From: Lingula anatina
Lineage: Eukaryota; Brachiopoda; Lingulata; Lingulida; Lingulidae
NCBI RefSeq assembly: GCF_001039355.2
Contig: NW_019775438.1
Coordinates: forward strand, 334,420 to 371,144
Direction of reading: 5' to 3'
DNA: 36,725 bases
The notes below the pieces were generated by a model. That model ran no database searches. It had not been told where the DNA came from and saw nothing but the letters and a program-made list of their open reading frames with translations. The position numbers were made by a program, and so were the translations under genes. Shown here in pieces: positions 24,901-31,420 of the stretch (position 1 is its first letter; every line of letters begins with the position of its first letter).

Positions 24901-25884
24901 CTTACATACAATATAGACTAATATATATATAACTCCTCTAATCTTAGAGTTGAAATTGCGACTAGGTCCCCATGTATACCTAGTTACAAACAGAACATAA
25001 ATGATGCAAAACATCATTATTAGCAGCAAAATGTACATCTTGGTTGTATAAATACATATACATACGGACCACACAGGCTCCATTTCTACTAGTCCAACCT
25101 CCACAGCAATGGCTCTTTTGCATCCTGTATGGTTGAGTGTTGGTCCCAGAATTGTAACACCTACCCAAACAAATTTCAGAAAAAAGTTTTTTGATCTGTT
25201 AAATGCATGACAATTACTGTGATTTTTATCAAGTGGATGCAGTGAAAATTTTACATAAAAGATAAGGGAAACAACAACAAGCATGTGGTAAAATAACTGA
25301 TACTTTAAGTTATTAGGATACATGTCTTTTAAATGGAGAAACAATGCACTGCATTAATATATTTACTTTTGAATGAATAAACCTAAGGAAATTCACCAAC
25401 CTTGACCATCCCCAAGTTCCACACTTATAATAATAGGAGTAGTAGGTGCGTCTTTCAGTCCATGCTGAGTAGTAGCAGACATTACCACTAAAATTGAGTA
25501 AAAAAAGTCTTATTAAGAAATACAACAGCAACTGCATGGGGCATGGAAATAATGGAATCTATTTCTGAATCAGCAAGATCAACCCAATCATTAACACTCA
25601 TATGAGGATTGATATCACTTCTCAAAAACCCATATTTGAAGAAAAAACATTTTAAATTTTTATTCAACATTCAGGACATATCCTCAGAGAACATGTTCAT
25701 GTTGCATTGAAAACTTGAACATGCAGCAAAGGCCAACATAAATCTAAATAAAAATAATTTTTATTCAGAGATATGTCAGAATGACTTACCTGTATCCCAA
25801 AGATGTTGAAGCAAAATTGGCAAAAATATATAGTGTTATAATTACTTGCAAGGAACAGAACACATGAGTGTGATAAGCCATCAT
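12769..25884 (-). CDS. Receptor tyrosine-kinase-like protein, predicted pseudokinase (24 coding exons, 1153 aa)
   Basis: Single-pass receptor assembled by hand from 24 exons (listed separately). All junction phases agree and the 3462-nt total is divisible by three. Order: signal peptide (about 1-29), EMI domain (about 34-93), EGF1 (93-125), EGF2 (126-158), beta-rich modules (159-448), EGF3 (449-481), second set of modules (482-790), transmembrane helix (about 792-812) followed by RRRR, and a kinase-like domain (about 871-1139). Kinase landmarks include VIAKMLK (Lys906), [18 protein letters not shown] (hinge), [24 protein letters not shown] and RPSFQQI, a pattern of animal receptor tyrosine kinases. 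HRD is HKR (1006-1008), DFG is GFG (1026-1028), the glycine loop is LCNGHFA and APE is ALE, so catalysis is unlikely. I infer a ligand-binding surface receptor that signals through partners. The orthologue family is not recognised and no symbol is assigned. A non-coding first exon cannot be excluded. Confidence 0.88.
13073..13169 (-). CDS. Receptor exon 23: kinase C-lobe
   Basis: 97 nt, phase 1 to 2; acceptor tttag, donor GATGATAT|gtgagt. Encodes [20 protein letters not shown], then [13 protein letters not shown], the alpha-G region of receptor tyrosine kinases. Confidence 0.92.
13356..13473 (-). CDS. Receptor exon 22: P+1 loop and alpha-F helix
   Basis: 118 nt, phase 0 to 1; acceptor caccag, donor GCCTGG|gtgagt. 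Encodes [20 protein letters not shown], then [20 protein letters not shown]. The APE motif is ALE. The SDVWAFG aspartate that stabilises the catalytic loop is kept. Confidence 0.93.
13641..13745 (-). CDS. Receptor exon 21: degenerate catalytic loop and DFG region
   Basis: 105 nt, phase 0 to 0. Encodes [20 protein letters not shown], then [15 protein letters not shown]. Against H-R-D-L-A-A-R-N the catalytic Asp is Arg1008. The metal-binding Asp of DFG is Gly1026. Asn1013 is retained. The following loop is short and has no tyrosine. The reading frame is intact, so this is substitution, not decay. Confidence 0.91.
14143..14303 (-). CDS. Receptor exon 20: kinase hinge and alpha-E helix
   Basis: 161 nt, phase 1 to 0; acceptor gttacag, donor AACCTG|gtaaat. 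Encodes [19 protein letters not shown], the hinge and alpha-D of FGFR/RET/VEGFR-like kinases, and [15 protein letters not shown], the helix leading to the catalytic loop. Confidence 0.92.
14733..14852 (-). CDS. Receptor exon 19: kinase alpha-C helix region
   Basis: 120 nt, phase 1 to 1; acceptor tttaag, donor AGACTG|gtaaga. Encodes [20 protein letters not shown], then [30 protein letters not shown] matches the receptor-kinase pattern H-x-N-I/V-x-x-L-G. The alpha-C glutamate is replaced by Asp or Lys, depending on alignment. Confidence 0.89.
15106..15307 (-). CDS. Receptor exon 18: juxtamembrane tyrosines and kinase N-lobe (glycine loop, beta3 Lys)
   Basis: 202 nt, phase 0 to 1. Encodes [20 protein letters not shown], a tyrosine-rich acidic juxtamembrane segment, then the glycine loop [16 protein letters not shown], where the first and third glycines are Cys881 and Ala886. 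VIAKMLK keeps the ATP-anchoring lysine (Lys906). Confidence 0.89.
16003..16154 (-). CDS. Receptor exon 17: transmembrane helix and basic stop-transfer
   Basis: 152 nt, enters phase 1, leaves phase 0. Encodes [20 protein letters not shown] followed by VRRRRG, a classic type I membrane anchor and stop-transfer signal. Phase forces the donor GCAGGT|gtaagt rather than the GT two bases earlier, which would give an immediate stop in the next exon. Confidence 0.9.
16254..16440. repeat. TGCAGCAA-rich degenerate palindromic repeat in intron 16
   Basis: Repeated TTGCAGCAA/TTGCTGCAA motifs in both orientations, including GCTGCAAATTTGCAGCA at the right edge. It could be a small foldback element in the intron before the membrane exon. 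Confidence 0.5.
16527..16612 (+). repeat. CTGGGTCTT dispersed repeat, copy 1 (partial)
   Basis: Contains CTGGGTCTTCCAGAAGGT and AAAGACTTTCAAAAATG. Related to 20173-20330, 31296-31420, 32293-32455 and 36090-36260. Confidence 0.55.
16646..16732 (-). CDS. Receptor exon 16: extracellular juxtamembrane linker
   Basis: 87 nt, phase 1 to 1; acceptor tttaag, donor CACAG|gtacgt. Encodes [20 protein letters not shown], a flexible glycine-rich stalk just before the membrane helix. It sits in the place of exon 10 of block 1. Confidence 0.82.
16985..17140. repeat. GGTCCGAAGGTTCATT repeat cluster with inverted halves
   Basis: Three plus-strand units (AGTCCGAAGGTTC) are followed by three inverted units (GAACCTTCGGACCAATGAAC) around a short centre that includes CGATGAAAATG. 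Located in the intron between exons 15 and 16. Confidence 0.7.
17221..17473 (-). CDS. Receptor exon 15: FN3-like module, block 2 part d
   Basis: 253 nt, phase 0 to 1; acceptor tttcag, donor CGTG|gtaaat. Encodes [19 protein letters not shown] and later [16 protein letters not shown]. The W, D, SGI and D-x-AGN landmarks are shared with exon 9. Confidence 0.86.
17925..18129 (-). CDS. Receptor exon 14: ectodomain module, block 2 part c
   Basis: 205 nt, phase 2 to 0; acceptor tttcag, donor AATAAG|gtcagt. Encodes [19 protein letters not shown], then [18 protein letters not shown]. The cysteine pair and the NGG turn match exon 8. Confidence 0.84.
18334..18451 (-). CDS. Receptor exon 13: ectodomain module, block 2 part b
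   Basis: 118 nt, phase 1 to 2; acceptor taccag, donor GACAA|gtaaga. Encodes [19 protein letters not shown] and [13 protein letters not shown]. Two cysteines, as in paralogous exon 7. Confidence 0.82.
18831..19097 (-). CDS. Receptor exon 12: ectodomain module, block 2 part a
   Basis: 267 nt, phase 1 to 1; acceptor ttttag, donor AGCTG|gtaagt. Encodes [16 protein letters not shown] and ends near [18 protein letters not shown]. Paralogue of exon 6 by length, phase and opening pattern. No named domain recognised. Confidence 0.84.
19381..19479 (-). CDS. Receptor exon 11: EGF-like module 3
   Basis: 99 nt, phase 1 to 1; acceptor attcag, donor ATACAA|gtaagc. Encodes [12 protein letters not shown] and [13 protein letters not shown], an EGF module whose CYPGxC core is shared with EGF2. 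Opens the second six-exon block. Confidence 0.88.
19716..19754 (-). CDS. Receptor exon 10: short linker, block 1 part e
   Basis: 39-nt microexon, phase 1 to 1, acceptor tttcag, donor GTCCAA|gtaagt. Encodes [14 protein letters not shown], linking the first set of modules to EGF3. It occupies the same place and phase as exon 16, the linker before the membrane helix. Confidence 0.8.
19903..20119 (-). CDS. Receptor exon 9: FN3-like module, block 1 part d
   Basis: 217 nt, phase 0 to 1; donor TAAAG|gtgaaa. Encodes [20 protein letters not shown] and later [11 protein letters not shown]. The pattern W-x(n)-D-x-x-SGI-x-x-Y-x-Y-x-I followed by D-x-AGN is seen in FN3-like beta-sandwiches and recurs in exon 15. 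An alternative in-frame acceptor six bases upstream (end at 20125) would add Pro-Gln. Confidence 0.84.
20173..20330 (+). repeat. CTGGGTCTT dispersed repeat, copy 2
   Basis: Full-length copy: CTGGGTCTT, AAGTTTACATTGACAGGTAT, GGTCAAAAATGGAGGATGG, GACTGTCAGAAAATATCTCT. It lies in the intron between exons 8 and 9. Confidence 0.65.
20514..20733 (-). CDS. Receptor exon 8: ectodomain module, block 1 part c
   Basis: 220 nt, phase 2 to 0. Begins [17 protein letters not shown], parallel to [16 protein letters not shown] in exon 14. A disulphide pair is likely in [11 protein letters not shown], matching [11 protein letters not shown] in exon 14. Acceptor ccatag, donor AGCCAG|gtaata. Confidence 0.84.
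21169..21298 (-). CDS. Receptor exon 7: ectodomain module, block 1 part b
   Basis: 130 nt, enters phase 1, leaves phase 2; acceptor ttttcag, donor AAGACAG|gtaatc. Encodes [14 protein letters not shown] and [13 protein letters not shown], two cysteines as in its paralogue exon 13 (18334-18451). The preceding 2.3-kb intron carries a Harbinger-like transposon remnant. Confidence 0.8.
21655..21886 (+). pseudogene. Harbinger transposase N-terminal fragment, frameshifted
   Basis: The frame from ATG 21655 runs 51 codons to a stop at 21808-21810 and includes [13 protein letters not shown]. The neighbouring frame continues with [20 protein letters not shown] and TLRNRSI to a stop at 21884-21886. The order F-D-x-Y-D-E, RFRxSKE, RN is typical of the start of HARBI1-like transposases. 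The catalytic part is absent. Confidence 0.65.
21828..21989 (-). pseudogene. Myb/SANT-like Harbinger accessory protein, N-terminal fragment
   Basis: From ATG 21989: [20 protein letters not shown], then [11 protein letters not shown], the opening of the Myb/SANT-like DNA-binding domain encoded by Harbinger elements. Beyond about 21885 it runs antisense into the transposase fragment and stops at 21828, so the domain is cut by the internal deletion. Confidence 0.62.
22310..23630. other. Intron remainder, no gene recognised
   Basis: Rest of the intron between exons 6 and 7. It includes a 17-G run at 22906-22922 and a nearby short duplicated GCTGACCCTCCCCC segment (22938-23006). Confidence 0.6.
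23637..23900 (-). CDS. Receptor exon 6: ectodomain module, block 1 part a
   Basis: 264 nt, phase 1 to 1; acceptor cattag, donor CCCAAG|gtaagc. Begins [12 protein letters not shown] and contains [12 protein letters not shown] near the end. No known domain name recognised; predicted beta-rich. It aligns in position, length and opening pattern (SDxQxPTI) with exon 12 at 18831-19097. Confidence 0.83.
24212..24310 (-). CDS. Receptor exon 5: EGF-like module 2
   Basis: 99 nt, phase 1 to 1; acceptor atgcag, donor GAAGTA|gtaagt. Encodes [13 protein letters not shown] and [13 protein letters not shown], with six cysteines in EGF spacing. It opens the first six-exon ectodomain block and is paralogous to exon 11. 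It is absent from the upstream duplicated cassette, whose homology ends just before it. Confidence 0.87.
24543..24641 (-). CDS. Receptor exon 4: EGF-like module 1 (GC-AG donor)
   Basis: 99 nt, phase 1 at both ends. Encodes [15 protein letters not shown], then [13 protein letters not shown], a compact six-cysteine EGF module. The only donor giving both phase 1 and the 99-nt length of the other EGF exons is TATAA|gcatgt, a non-canonical GC donor. The paralogous exon at 29615-29713 has GT at this place. Confidence 0.82.
25066..25160 (-). CDS. Receptor exon 3: EMI domain, C-terminal half
   Basis: 95 nt; acceptor gggtag, donor GGTCC|gtatgt, phase 1. It encodes CYNSG and later [14 protein letters not shown], the Y-R-x(n)-CC-x-G-W signature that ends EMI domains. 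The junction residues read VVPIC, running straight into EGF1 as in EMI-EGF proteins such as the MEGF10 type. Duplicated at 30153-30247. Confidence 0.87.
25401..25487 (-). CDS. Receptor exon 2: EMI domain, N-terminal half
   Basis: Acceptor attttag and donor TCAAG|gttggt; 87 nt, entered and left in phase 2. It encodes [13 protein letters not shown] and then an aromatic-rich stretch ending KCGTWGWSR. Two cysteines and the aromatic spacing fit the first half of an EMI domain. Duplicated at 30494-30580. Confidence 0.85.
25790..25884 (-). CDS. Receptor exon 1: start codon and signal peptide
   Basis: The minus strand starts with two adjacent ATGs (25884 and 25881). I chose the upstream one. The product has a hydrophobic core ([14 protein letters not shown]) typical of a signal peptide. 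Donor TACAG|gtaagt, phase 2, joins the next exon to give SGNVC. A near-identical copy lies at 30883-30977. Confidence 0.85.
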
Positions 25885-25920
25885 ATAAGCAGGTGCAATT
25901 TTCTGGATCATAGGAGACCC

Positions 25921-25928
25921 CTTAAATA
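25921..25928 (-). promoter_or_regulatory. TATA-like element upstream of receptor exon 1
   Basis: TATTTAAG on the minus strand, about 36 bases upstream of the first ATG. The same element stands at the same distance before the duplicated exon (31014-31021). If it acts as a TATA box the 5' UTR would be only about 10 nt, so this is tentative. Confidence 0.35.
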
Positions 25929-26047
25929 CTCTTCCCTTTAACCCAAGCTACTCCCATTTTATGGGTAAACAAATCCAAACCAATCAACATCAAGCAGGAA
26001 ATATTTTAGTTCAAAGCTAACAATCTAAAGATTAGAAGGAAAAAAAA

Positions 26048-26105
26048 TCAAAATTTATCTACTCTGTTATTTGAAATAAATACATTTTTCAGAAAACTTC
26101 ATGGA
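26048..26105. repeat. Short direct repeat (pair with 34078-34137)
   Basis: Shares TTTATCTACT-TGTTATTTGAAAT-AATA with 34078-34137 in the same orientation, whereas the adjacent 26153-26815 is inverted relative to 34385-35060. Confidence 0.6.
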
Positions 26106-26152
26106 AGTCTTTAGTTATTATTTATTTATTTATTTATTACTCTTTTTTTATA

Positions 26153-26815
26153 GAAGTGTTAATATCTTTCTTCACATGTCATGAACTGATTCTGACTAAT
26201 ACAGACATAAAAGTGTTTTGGGCAATGAATAAATTAAGAATTTATAAATTAGGATTCAAATGTCAACCTTAAAGTTGTTAACAGATGAGATAGGAGAAAA
26301 ATCTTTCCTGATAGTCTTCAAGGGCCATTCAGAAATTGACCTGAGCATGAAACAGAATGTAAGAACATTTCTAAAAATAGATGAGAGACCAGGAAGACCT
26401 TTTAGCCTGTCCTTAGAAATGTCAAATGAATAGGTCATTTACAAATGCAGACTTAGATAGTGGTCACTTAGTGAGAAAGGCCTTTTAAAATCACTCCATT
26501 GACCCTGTGTCATTCTTCCCAGTTGGGGATTTGATTTATTTGGGGATCAGTTTTACAGAGTGAATTTTGATTATTTATTTGCACTGGCAAATCCAGGATT
26601 TTACTGGGGGAGGGGATTAGGTTACTTTTTGCCATGAGCCACTCTCCAACTCTAAAGCAGTGTTTTTCTTACCTTAGTAAAAAGGGTTAAGTGTGAAAAA
26701 ATGGCTTGCTCACGTATAATTGAGCTTGTTATGCTTGATTATTTATTCCAAATCCACAATATTTAAACTTTAGGCATGAAAAATTTGCATTTTCTTTGTC
26801 TTGTTTTGCTCCCAT
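26153..26815. repeat. Inverted duplicate (pair with 34385-35060)
   Basis: About 650 bases reappear inverted at 34385-35060, including CTTTTAGCCTGTCCTTAGAA and CCAGTTGGGGATTTGATTTA. Both contain the same 60-codon open frame, with no recognisable domain. Confidence 0.8.
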
Positions 26816-26835
26816 TTTGTATCTATTAATTTTTT

Positions 26836-28605
26836 TATTGTACCACCAGTGTTGGTGCTGGCGGTACACATGGTTTTAGTCCCGTCCGGTCCGTTCCGCC
26901 GGCTCCGGTATTGGGGTCTAGGTGTGGCACTCATTGCAATGGACCCTTGTCCAAAAATGGCAAAATTAAATGCTAATTATCTACCCTACAGAAGGAATTA
27001 TGGGAAAAATTTCTACAGACGGCTTTCCAAAAGTCATATGTGTAGATTTCAAATATGCCATTGGATTTCACCTTTGACCTTTATTTCAAGGTCAAACAAG
27101 CCAAAATTTTCAAAAAACAAATTTTTTGCCGAAAAAAAAATTATTTGCGCTGTTATTCAGACACCACAAAGACTTAACCAATAATATTATTGGAAAGTGT
27201 TACCCTTTGGGTCATCTTTCATCTCCGTGAATTTGGGGTCAATCGGTGCATTTTCACGGGAGTAGCGGCCATAAGATATCGAAACTGAAAACTGTCCTCT
27301 AATTCAGGAACTGTTAATGCTAGAGACCCATTCTTTTTTGCATTTTGTAGAGCATGTTAAGCCCAACACTGTAAATGGTCTCCATATTTTTGTATTCCAT
27401 ACGGTTTTCGAGTTATGCTGTATCAAAAAGTACATATTGGTGGTGAAAGCAAAATGTGCAGTACGGTAATGGATAATAAATTTTGAACCCCGGAAAAATA
27501 AAACATAAGGCTTGGTGAGGCAGACAACTTGTGGTCAAAAATGACATTATTTCATCAGATTTGAACATCTGGAACTACAGAGCACCTCCCATTTCAAGAA
27601 TTTTGACCAAATTGACTTTTTATTTATCTTAATTAATTTTTTCTGTAGGAAATTTATGGCACATTATTGTAACTCCAAAATTATAATATTTAGTCCCTTA
27701 TATCTCCAAAACTGGCAGAGATTGGTCCATAGTTACTATTGAAGTTGAAAAGGAAGTCATATACTGGCAATCTAAATGTGACCTTGAAATTAACCTTTGA
27801 CCTACTTTTTATCATGAATTGAACTTTGCAAGTTTTGGTTCCCTTTTATCTCCAAAACTGGCAGAGATAGGTCCATAGTTACTATTGAATTTGAATAGAA
27901 AGTCATAAGAGGCAATTTACTGTGACCTTAAAATTGACCTTTGACCTACTTTTAACCATGAACTGAAGTTTGCAAATTTTGTTCCCTTTTTTCTCCAAAA
28001 CTAGCAGAGATGGATTCATAGTTGCTATTGAACTTAAATAGGAAGTCATATACTAGCAATCTAAACGTGACCTTAAATTGACCTTTGACCTACTTTTTTC
28101 CATGAACTTAACATTGCAAATGTTGGTTCCCTTTTATCTCCAAAACTGGCAAAAATACGCCCATAGTAACTATTGAATTTGAATAGAAGTCATTAGAGGC
28201 AATCTAAGTGTGACCTTTAAATTGACCTTTGACCTACTTTTCATCATGAATTGAGGTTTACAAATTTTGGTTCCCTTTTATCTCCAAAACTGGCAGAGAT
28301 AGGTCCATAATTACTATTGAACTTGAATAGGAAGTCATATACTGGCAATCTAAGTGTGACCTTGAAATTGACCTTTGACCTACCTTACTATGAACTGAAC
28401 TTTGATTGTACTATTTTTAGTTATATATATATATTTGCATATTTTGAGAATTCTTGTTGATTGCATTTTTTACAGCTTGTCAAGCACAAGACTGGTGGTG
28501 GTGTCCCTTTTTTGTGTGTGTGTGTGTGTGGGTCTATATGATCGCGCTTACTCCAGCTGGTGGTACAATATTCGGAGGCAGTATCGCCTCTCTGATCCTC
28601 TAGTT
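26836..28605 (-). repeat. Large dispersed repeat, copy B, with ~145-bp internal tandem units
   Basis: Inverted relative to copy A (2211-5335) and largely uninterrupted. TATTGTACCACCAG at 26836 and CTGGTGGTACAATA at 28557-28570 are inverted, but homology continues past the second to CTCTGATCCTCTAG (about 28605). It lies between the two receptor cassettes. Confidence 0.7.
27704..28395. repeat. Tandem ~145-bp units (copy B, five)
   Basis: CTCCAAAACTGGCAGAGAT-type blocks start at 27704, 27850, 27993, 28138 and 28282, with periods of 143-146. Each contains TGACCTTTGACCTACTTTT. Confidence 0.85.
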
Positions 28606-28754
28606 TGTTTTTGGCAAGAAAGAAGTTATGTTTATTGACATTTGCTGTATGGCTTACCACTAGTAGTTGCATTATTATTATTATTATTATTATTATTTTT
28701 AATTGTGCTTCCTTATTCATTTGGAAACATTTCAGTACTTTGTGCTAGGGTTCA

Positions 28755-28925
28755 TACAATAAATTCAAGTCTAAAAGCGAATGAGAATTTTATTCAATTA
28801 CACTTTATTTTAACATAATAATACAAGTGAACTGATTTAAAATTTGCCTTTAATCAGTGCAAAACTTATCAGTTGATCAACATGAAATCAAACCTGTCAC
28901 AGTCAAATTTACTCTTTGAAACATC
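28755..28925 (-). other. Candidate 3' end with poly(A) signal, copy 1
   Basis: About 170 bases similar in the same orientation to 36520-36690. On the minus strand both carry AATAAA in the context GTTAAAATAAAGTG (here 28804-28809). It lies about 0.7 kb downstream of the duplicate cassette, where a transcript from it could end. It could instead be an ordinary dispersed repeat. Confidence 0.4.
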
Positions 28926-29614
28926 TTTGCTTGAATTAATTTCAAAGAAACACCCAAGCTTATAAATTCAAACTCAATCCAGTAACACTAAAAAGAACAA
29001 TTCTTAAAGAAACTTATCTATATTACACTAACACATAATAGAACAATTCTTAAAAAGAGACTGATCTATATAAATATGTCAGCAATTCATACAAACCCTT
29101 CACCAAAATCTGTCTCTTGGAATATTTCATAAAAAAAATCAAGATCAATAAGAACTAAAAATAACCACTATTTGGTTTGTGGTCATTTAACTGACAATAA
29201 CTACAGATAACTGATACGCCTGAGATAATACGTGTCTGCATTAATAGTTAGTTACCCATAGCTACCTTTAGTAGTCATTTTCTGAAATGCCACAACAGTG
29301 GCTGAAAGCTCTCATTGGAAATAGTTTTAGTCACCATTAAGTTGATGCATCACTGTCTTAATTAAAAGACAGACAGAAAAGTATGGTTGAAAATATTTAA
29401 AAAAAAAACAGCATTTTGGTTAGTGATTACTTGAGTAATGATCATTTTTATTGGAAAAAATATCTTATAGTAATAGAATTCTGCACCCCAAAACTCAAAA
29501 AGAAACAATTAAATTAGAAATCTGTCTTTTCTACTCAAATTTCATGTAGATTTCTTCTAAAGAACAGTCAAAGAAATTTATGTTAATCAGTATGATTAGT
29601 ATGACTATCCATAC

Positions 29615-29713
29615 TTAATAACTGACAGTAGGAACCATAATGTGTAGGTGGGCAGCTACACGTGTTTGGTCTTATGCATGTTCCACCATTTTGACAACTG
29701 GGACTGCAAATAG
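29615..29713 (-). CDS. Duplicate cassette exon 4: EGF-like module
   Basis: 99 nt, phase 1 to 1. Encodes [15 protein letters not shown] and [15 protein letters not shown]. Donor TTATTAA|gtatgg is canonical GT where the first copy has GC. Reading through the donor meets a stop after about 13 codons. Confidence 0.77.
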
Positions 29714-30977
29714 CTGAAAAGTAAATAACAAAATAACAATTCTTAGCTGAACAACACTTTAAAGAACATTATTGCTTGTGTAAATATGAAACTCAAGTAC
29801 TTTTGTTGTCTGCCTGCACTTGCTGCAGTCAAGTTAGTTTTATGTTGCTGTCTTGTTTAAGAGGATAAAACGTTTTTCAAACATCTTTCTTAAAAATAAT
29901 TTATTATTTTTAAGAAGAGTTGATGATATCAGATACCTATTTATGCTGGTTTTTATTTTGCCTGAAAACTCAAATGGCTTAAATACAATATAGACTAATG
30001 TATATACAACTTTTCTAATCTTAGAGCTGCAATTGCTACTAGATCCCTCTGTATATGGTACATGTACCCTGTAACAAACAGAACATAAATGATGCAAAAT
30101 GTCATTATTGGCAGCAAAATGTAATCTTGGCTTTATAAAGACATATACTTACGGACCAAACAGGCTCCATCTCTACTAGTCCAACCTGCACAGCAACGGC
30201 TCTTCTGGATAGTGTATGGTTGAGTTCTGGACCCAGATCTGTAACACCTACCCAAACAAATTTAAGAAAAAATTTTTATCATGCTGTTAAATGCATGACA
30301 ATCACTGTGAATTTTATCAAGTGGATGCAGTGAATATTTTTAATTAAAAAAAGATATGGAAACAACAACAAGCATGTGGTAAAATAACTGAAGCTTAAAG
30401 TTGTTAGGATACATATGTTTTTTAAATAAAGAAGCAATGCACTGCATTGATATATTTAATTTAGAATGAATTAACCTAAGGAAATTCACCAACCTTGACC
30501 ATCCCCAAGTTCCGCACTTATAACTATAAGTGTAGTAGGTAAGTCTTTCATCCCATGCTGTGTAGTAGCAGACATGACCACTAAAATTGAGTAAAAATGT
30601 CTTATTAAGTAATAAGACAGCAACTGCATGGAGCATGGGAATAATGGAATCTATTTCTGAATCAGCAAGAGCAACTCGATCATTAACACTCACATTAGAT
30701 TGATATCACTTCTCAAAAACCCATATTTGAAGAAAAAAACATTAAAAATTTTTATTCAACATTCAGGACATATCCTCAGAGAACATGCTTCTGTTGCAGT
30801 GAAAACTTGAACATGCAGCAAAGGCCAACATAAATCTAAATAAAAATATTTTTTTATTCAGAGATATGTCAGAATGGCTCACCTGTATCCCAAAGATGTT
30901 GAAGCAAAATTGGCAAAAATAAAAACTGTTATAATTACTTGCAAGGAACAGAATATGAGAGTGTGATAAGCCATCAT
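29615..30977 (-). CDS. Duplicate signal peptide-EMI-EGF cassette (four exons): alternative 5' end or truncated paralogue
   Basis: A second copy of receptor exons 1-4, about 5.1 kb upstream in the same orientation. All four exons (95, 87, 95, 99 nt) keep the lengths, phases, splice sites and every cysteine of the first copy, and all are open. Introns are alignable with nearly equal lengths (302, 246 and 439 versus 302, 240 and 424). Homology ends about 30 bases before the acceptor of receptor exon 5, so no second EGF, membrane or kinase exon follows locally. The phase-1 donor could splice to 24310 and give a receptor with a different EMI-EGF head. Alternatively it makes a short secreted EMI-EGF protein of about 125-140 aa, or is a recent unexpressed copy. 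The sequence cannot decide. Confidence 0.7.
30153..30247 (-). CDS. Duplicate cassette exon 3: EMI C-terminal half
   Basis: 95 nt, phase 2 to 1; donor GGTCC|gtaagt is stronger than in the first copy. Encodes CYRSGSRTQPYTIQKSRCC, then AGWTSRDGACLVP. About nine replacements and one silent change; all cysteines retained. Confidence 0.77.
30494..30580 (-). CDS. Duplicate cassette exon 2: EMI N-terminal half
   Basis: 87 nt, phase 2 to 2. Encodes GHVCYYTAWDERLTYYTYSY, then KCGTWGWSR. Six replacements and one silent change relative to 25401-25487. Both cysteines and the GTWGW motif are kept. Confidence 0.77.
30883..30977 (-). CDS. Duplicate cassette exon 1: signal peptide
   Basis: Two ATGs (30977, 30974) and a hydrophobic core QVIITVFIFANFAS; donor TACAG|gtgagc, phase 2. 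Four amino-acid differences from 25790-25884 (H to L, V to I, L to V, Y to F), with no silent-only codon change seen. Confidence 0.75.
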
Positions 30978-31013
30978 ATAACCAGATACAATTTTCTGGA
31001 TCACAGGAGACCC

Positions 31014-31021
31014 CTTAAATA
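31014..31021 (-). promoter_or_regulatory. TATA-like element upstream of the duplicate cassette
   Basis: TATTTAAG on the minus strand at the same spacing from the ATG as in the first cassette. The surrounding upstream sequence is also duplicated to about 31131, so any core promoter was copied with the exons. Confidence 0.33.
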
Positions 31022-31295
31022 CTCTTCCCTTCAACCCAAGCTTCTCCCAAATTATAGGTAAACAAATGCAAACCAATCAACATCAAGCAGGGAATGTTTA
31101 CTTCAAATAACAATCTAAAGATTAGAAAGGAAAACAAGGCAGCAAAACTGTCAAATGTACAGACAAAAAAATTTAATAAAGATGCAAAAATAGGTCATTT
31201 TGTCAATTTTGATGCAACAATAATGCTTATAATAGCACAGTCAGAAAACACTGGATTTTAATCATACACAACATATTACATGGTCAATAATAGGA

Positions 31296-31420
31296 GTGGT
31301 TCAGAGATATTTTCTGACAGTATTCCAAAGTATCTTTTTGGATCCATCCTCTATTTTTGATGGTCTTCCAACAGAAAAAATAGATACCCGTCAATGTAAA
31401 CCTGGAAGATGGTCTCAATC
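31296..31420 (-). repeat. CTGGGTCTT dispersed repeat, copy 3
   Basis: On the minus strand carries the block with AAAATAGAGGATGGATCC and ACTGTCAGAAAATATCTCT. Confidence 0.6.

Larger units (their letters stand above)
24339..26041. repeat. Direct segmental duplication, receptor copy (pair with 29411-31131)
   Basis: About 1.7 kb including exons 1-4, their introns and upstream sequence is repeated in the same orientation at 29411-31131. The downstream breakpoint is at the shared GCATTTTGG, next to a poly-A run in the second copy. The upstream edge is near GATTAGAAGGA. Confidence 0.85.
29411..31131. repeat. Direct segmental duplication, upstream copy (pair with 24339-26041)
   Basis: Second copy of the cassette-bearing segment. 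The two copies are separated by about 3.4 kb that includes an inverted copy of the 145-bp-unit repeat. Confidence 0.85.

Noticed and set aside
24856-25344. 162-codon minus-strand open frame
   Set aside because: It reads through receptor exon 3 in the wrong frame and into both introns. The correct frame of the exon gives the EMI motif with matching splice phases.
26256-26438. 60-codon frame conserved at 34780-34962
   Set aside because: Conservation follows from the inverted duplication of the surrounding noncoding repeat. There is no domain and the frame ends differ.
26801-27184. 127-codon plus-strand frame
   Set aside because: Lies inside copy B of the large repeat. Copy A has no corresponding intact frame and the product is unrecognisable.
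29411-31131. Assembly artefact (collapsed or uncollapsed haplotype) as the sole explanation for the cassette duplication
   Set aside because: The copies differ at many sites and by small indels, have different flanks, and one donor site differs. That is more than expected for two haplotypes placed in series, although long reads would settle it.
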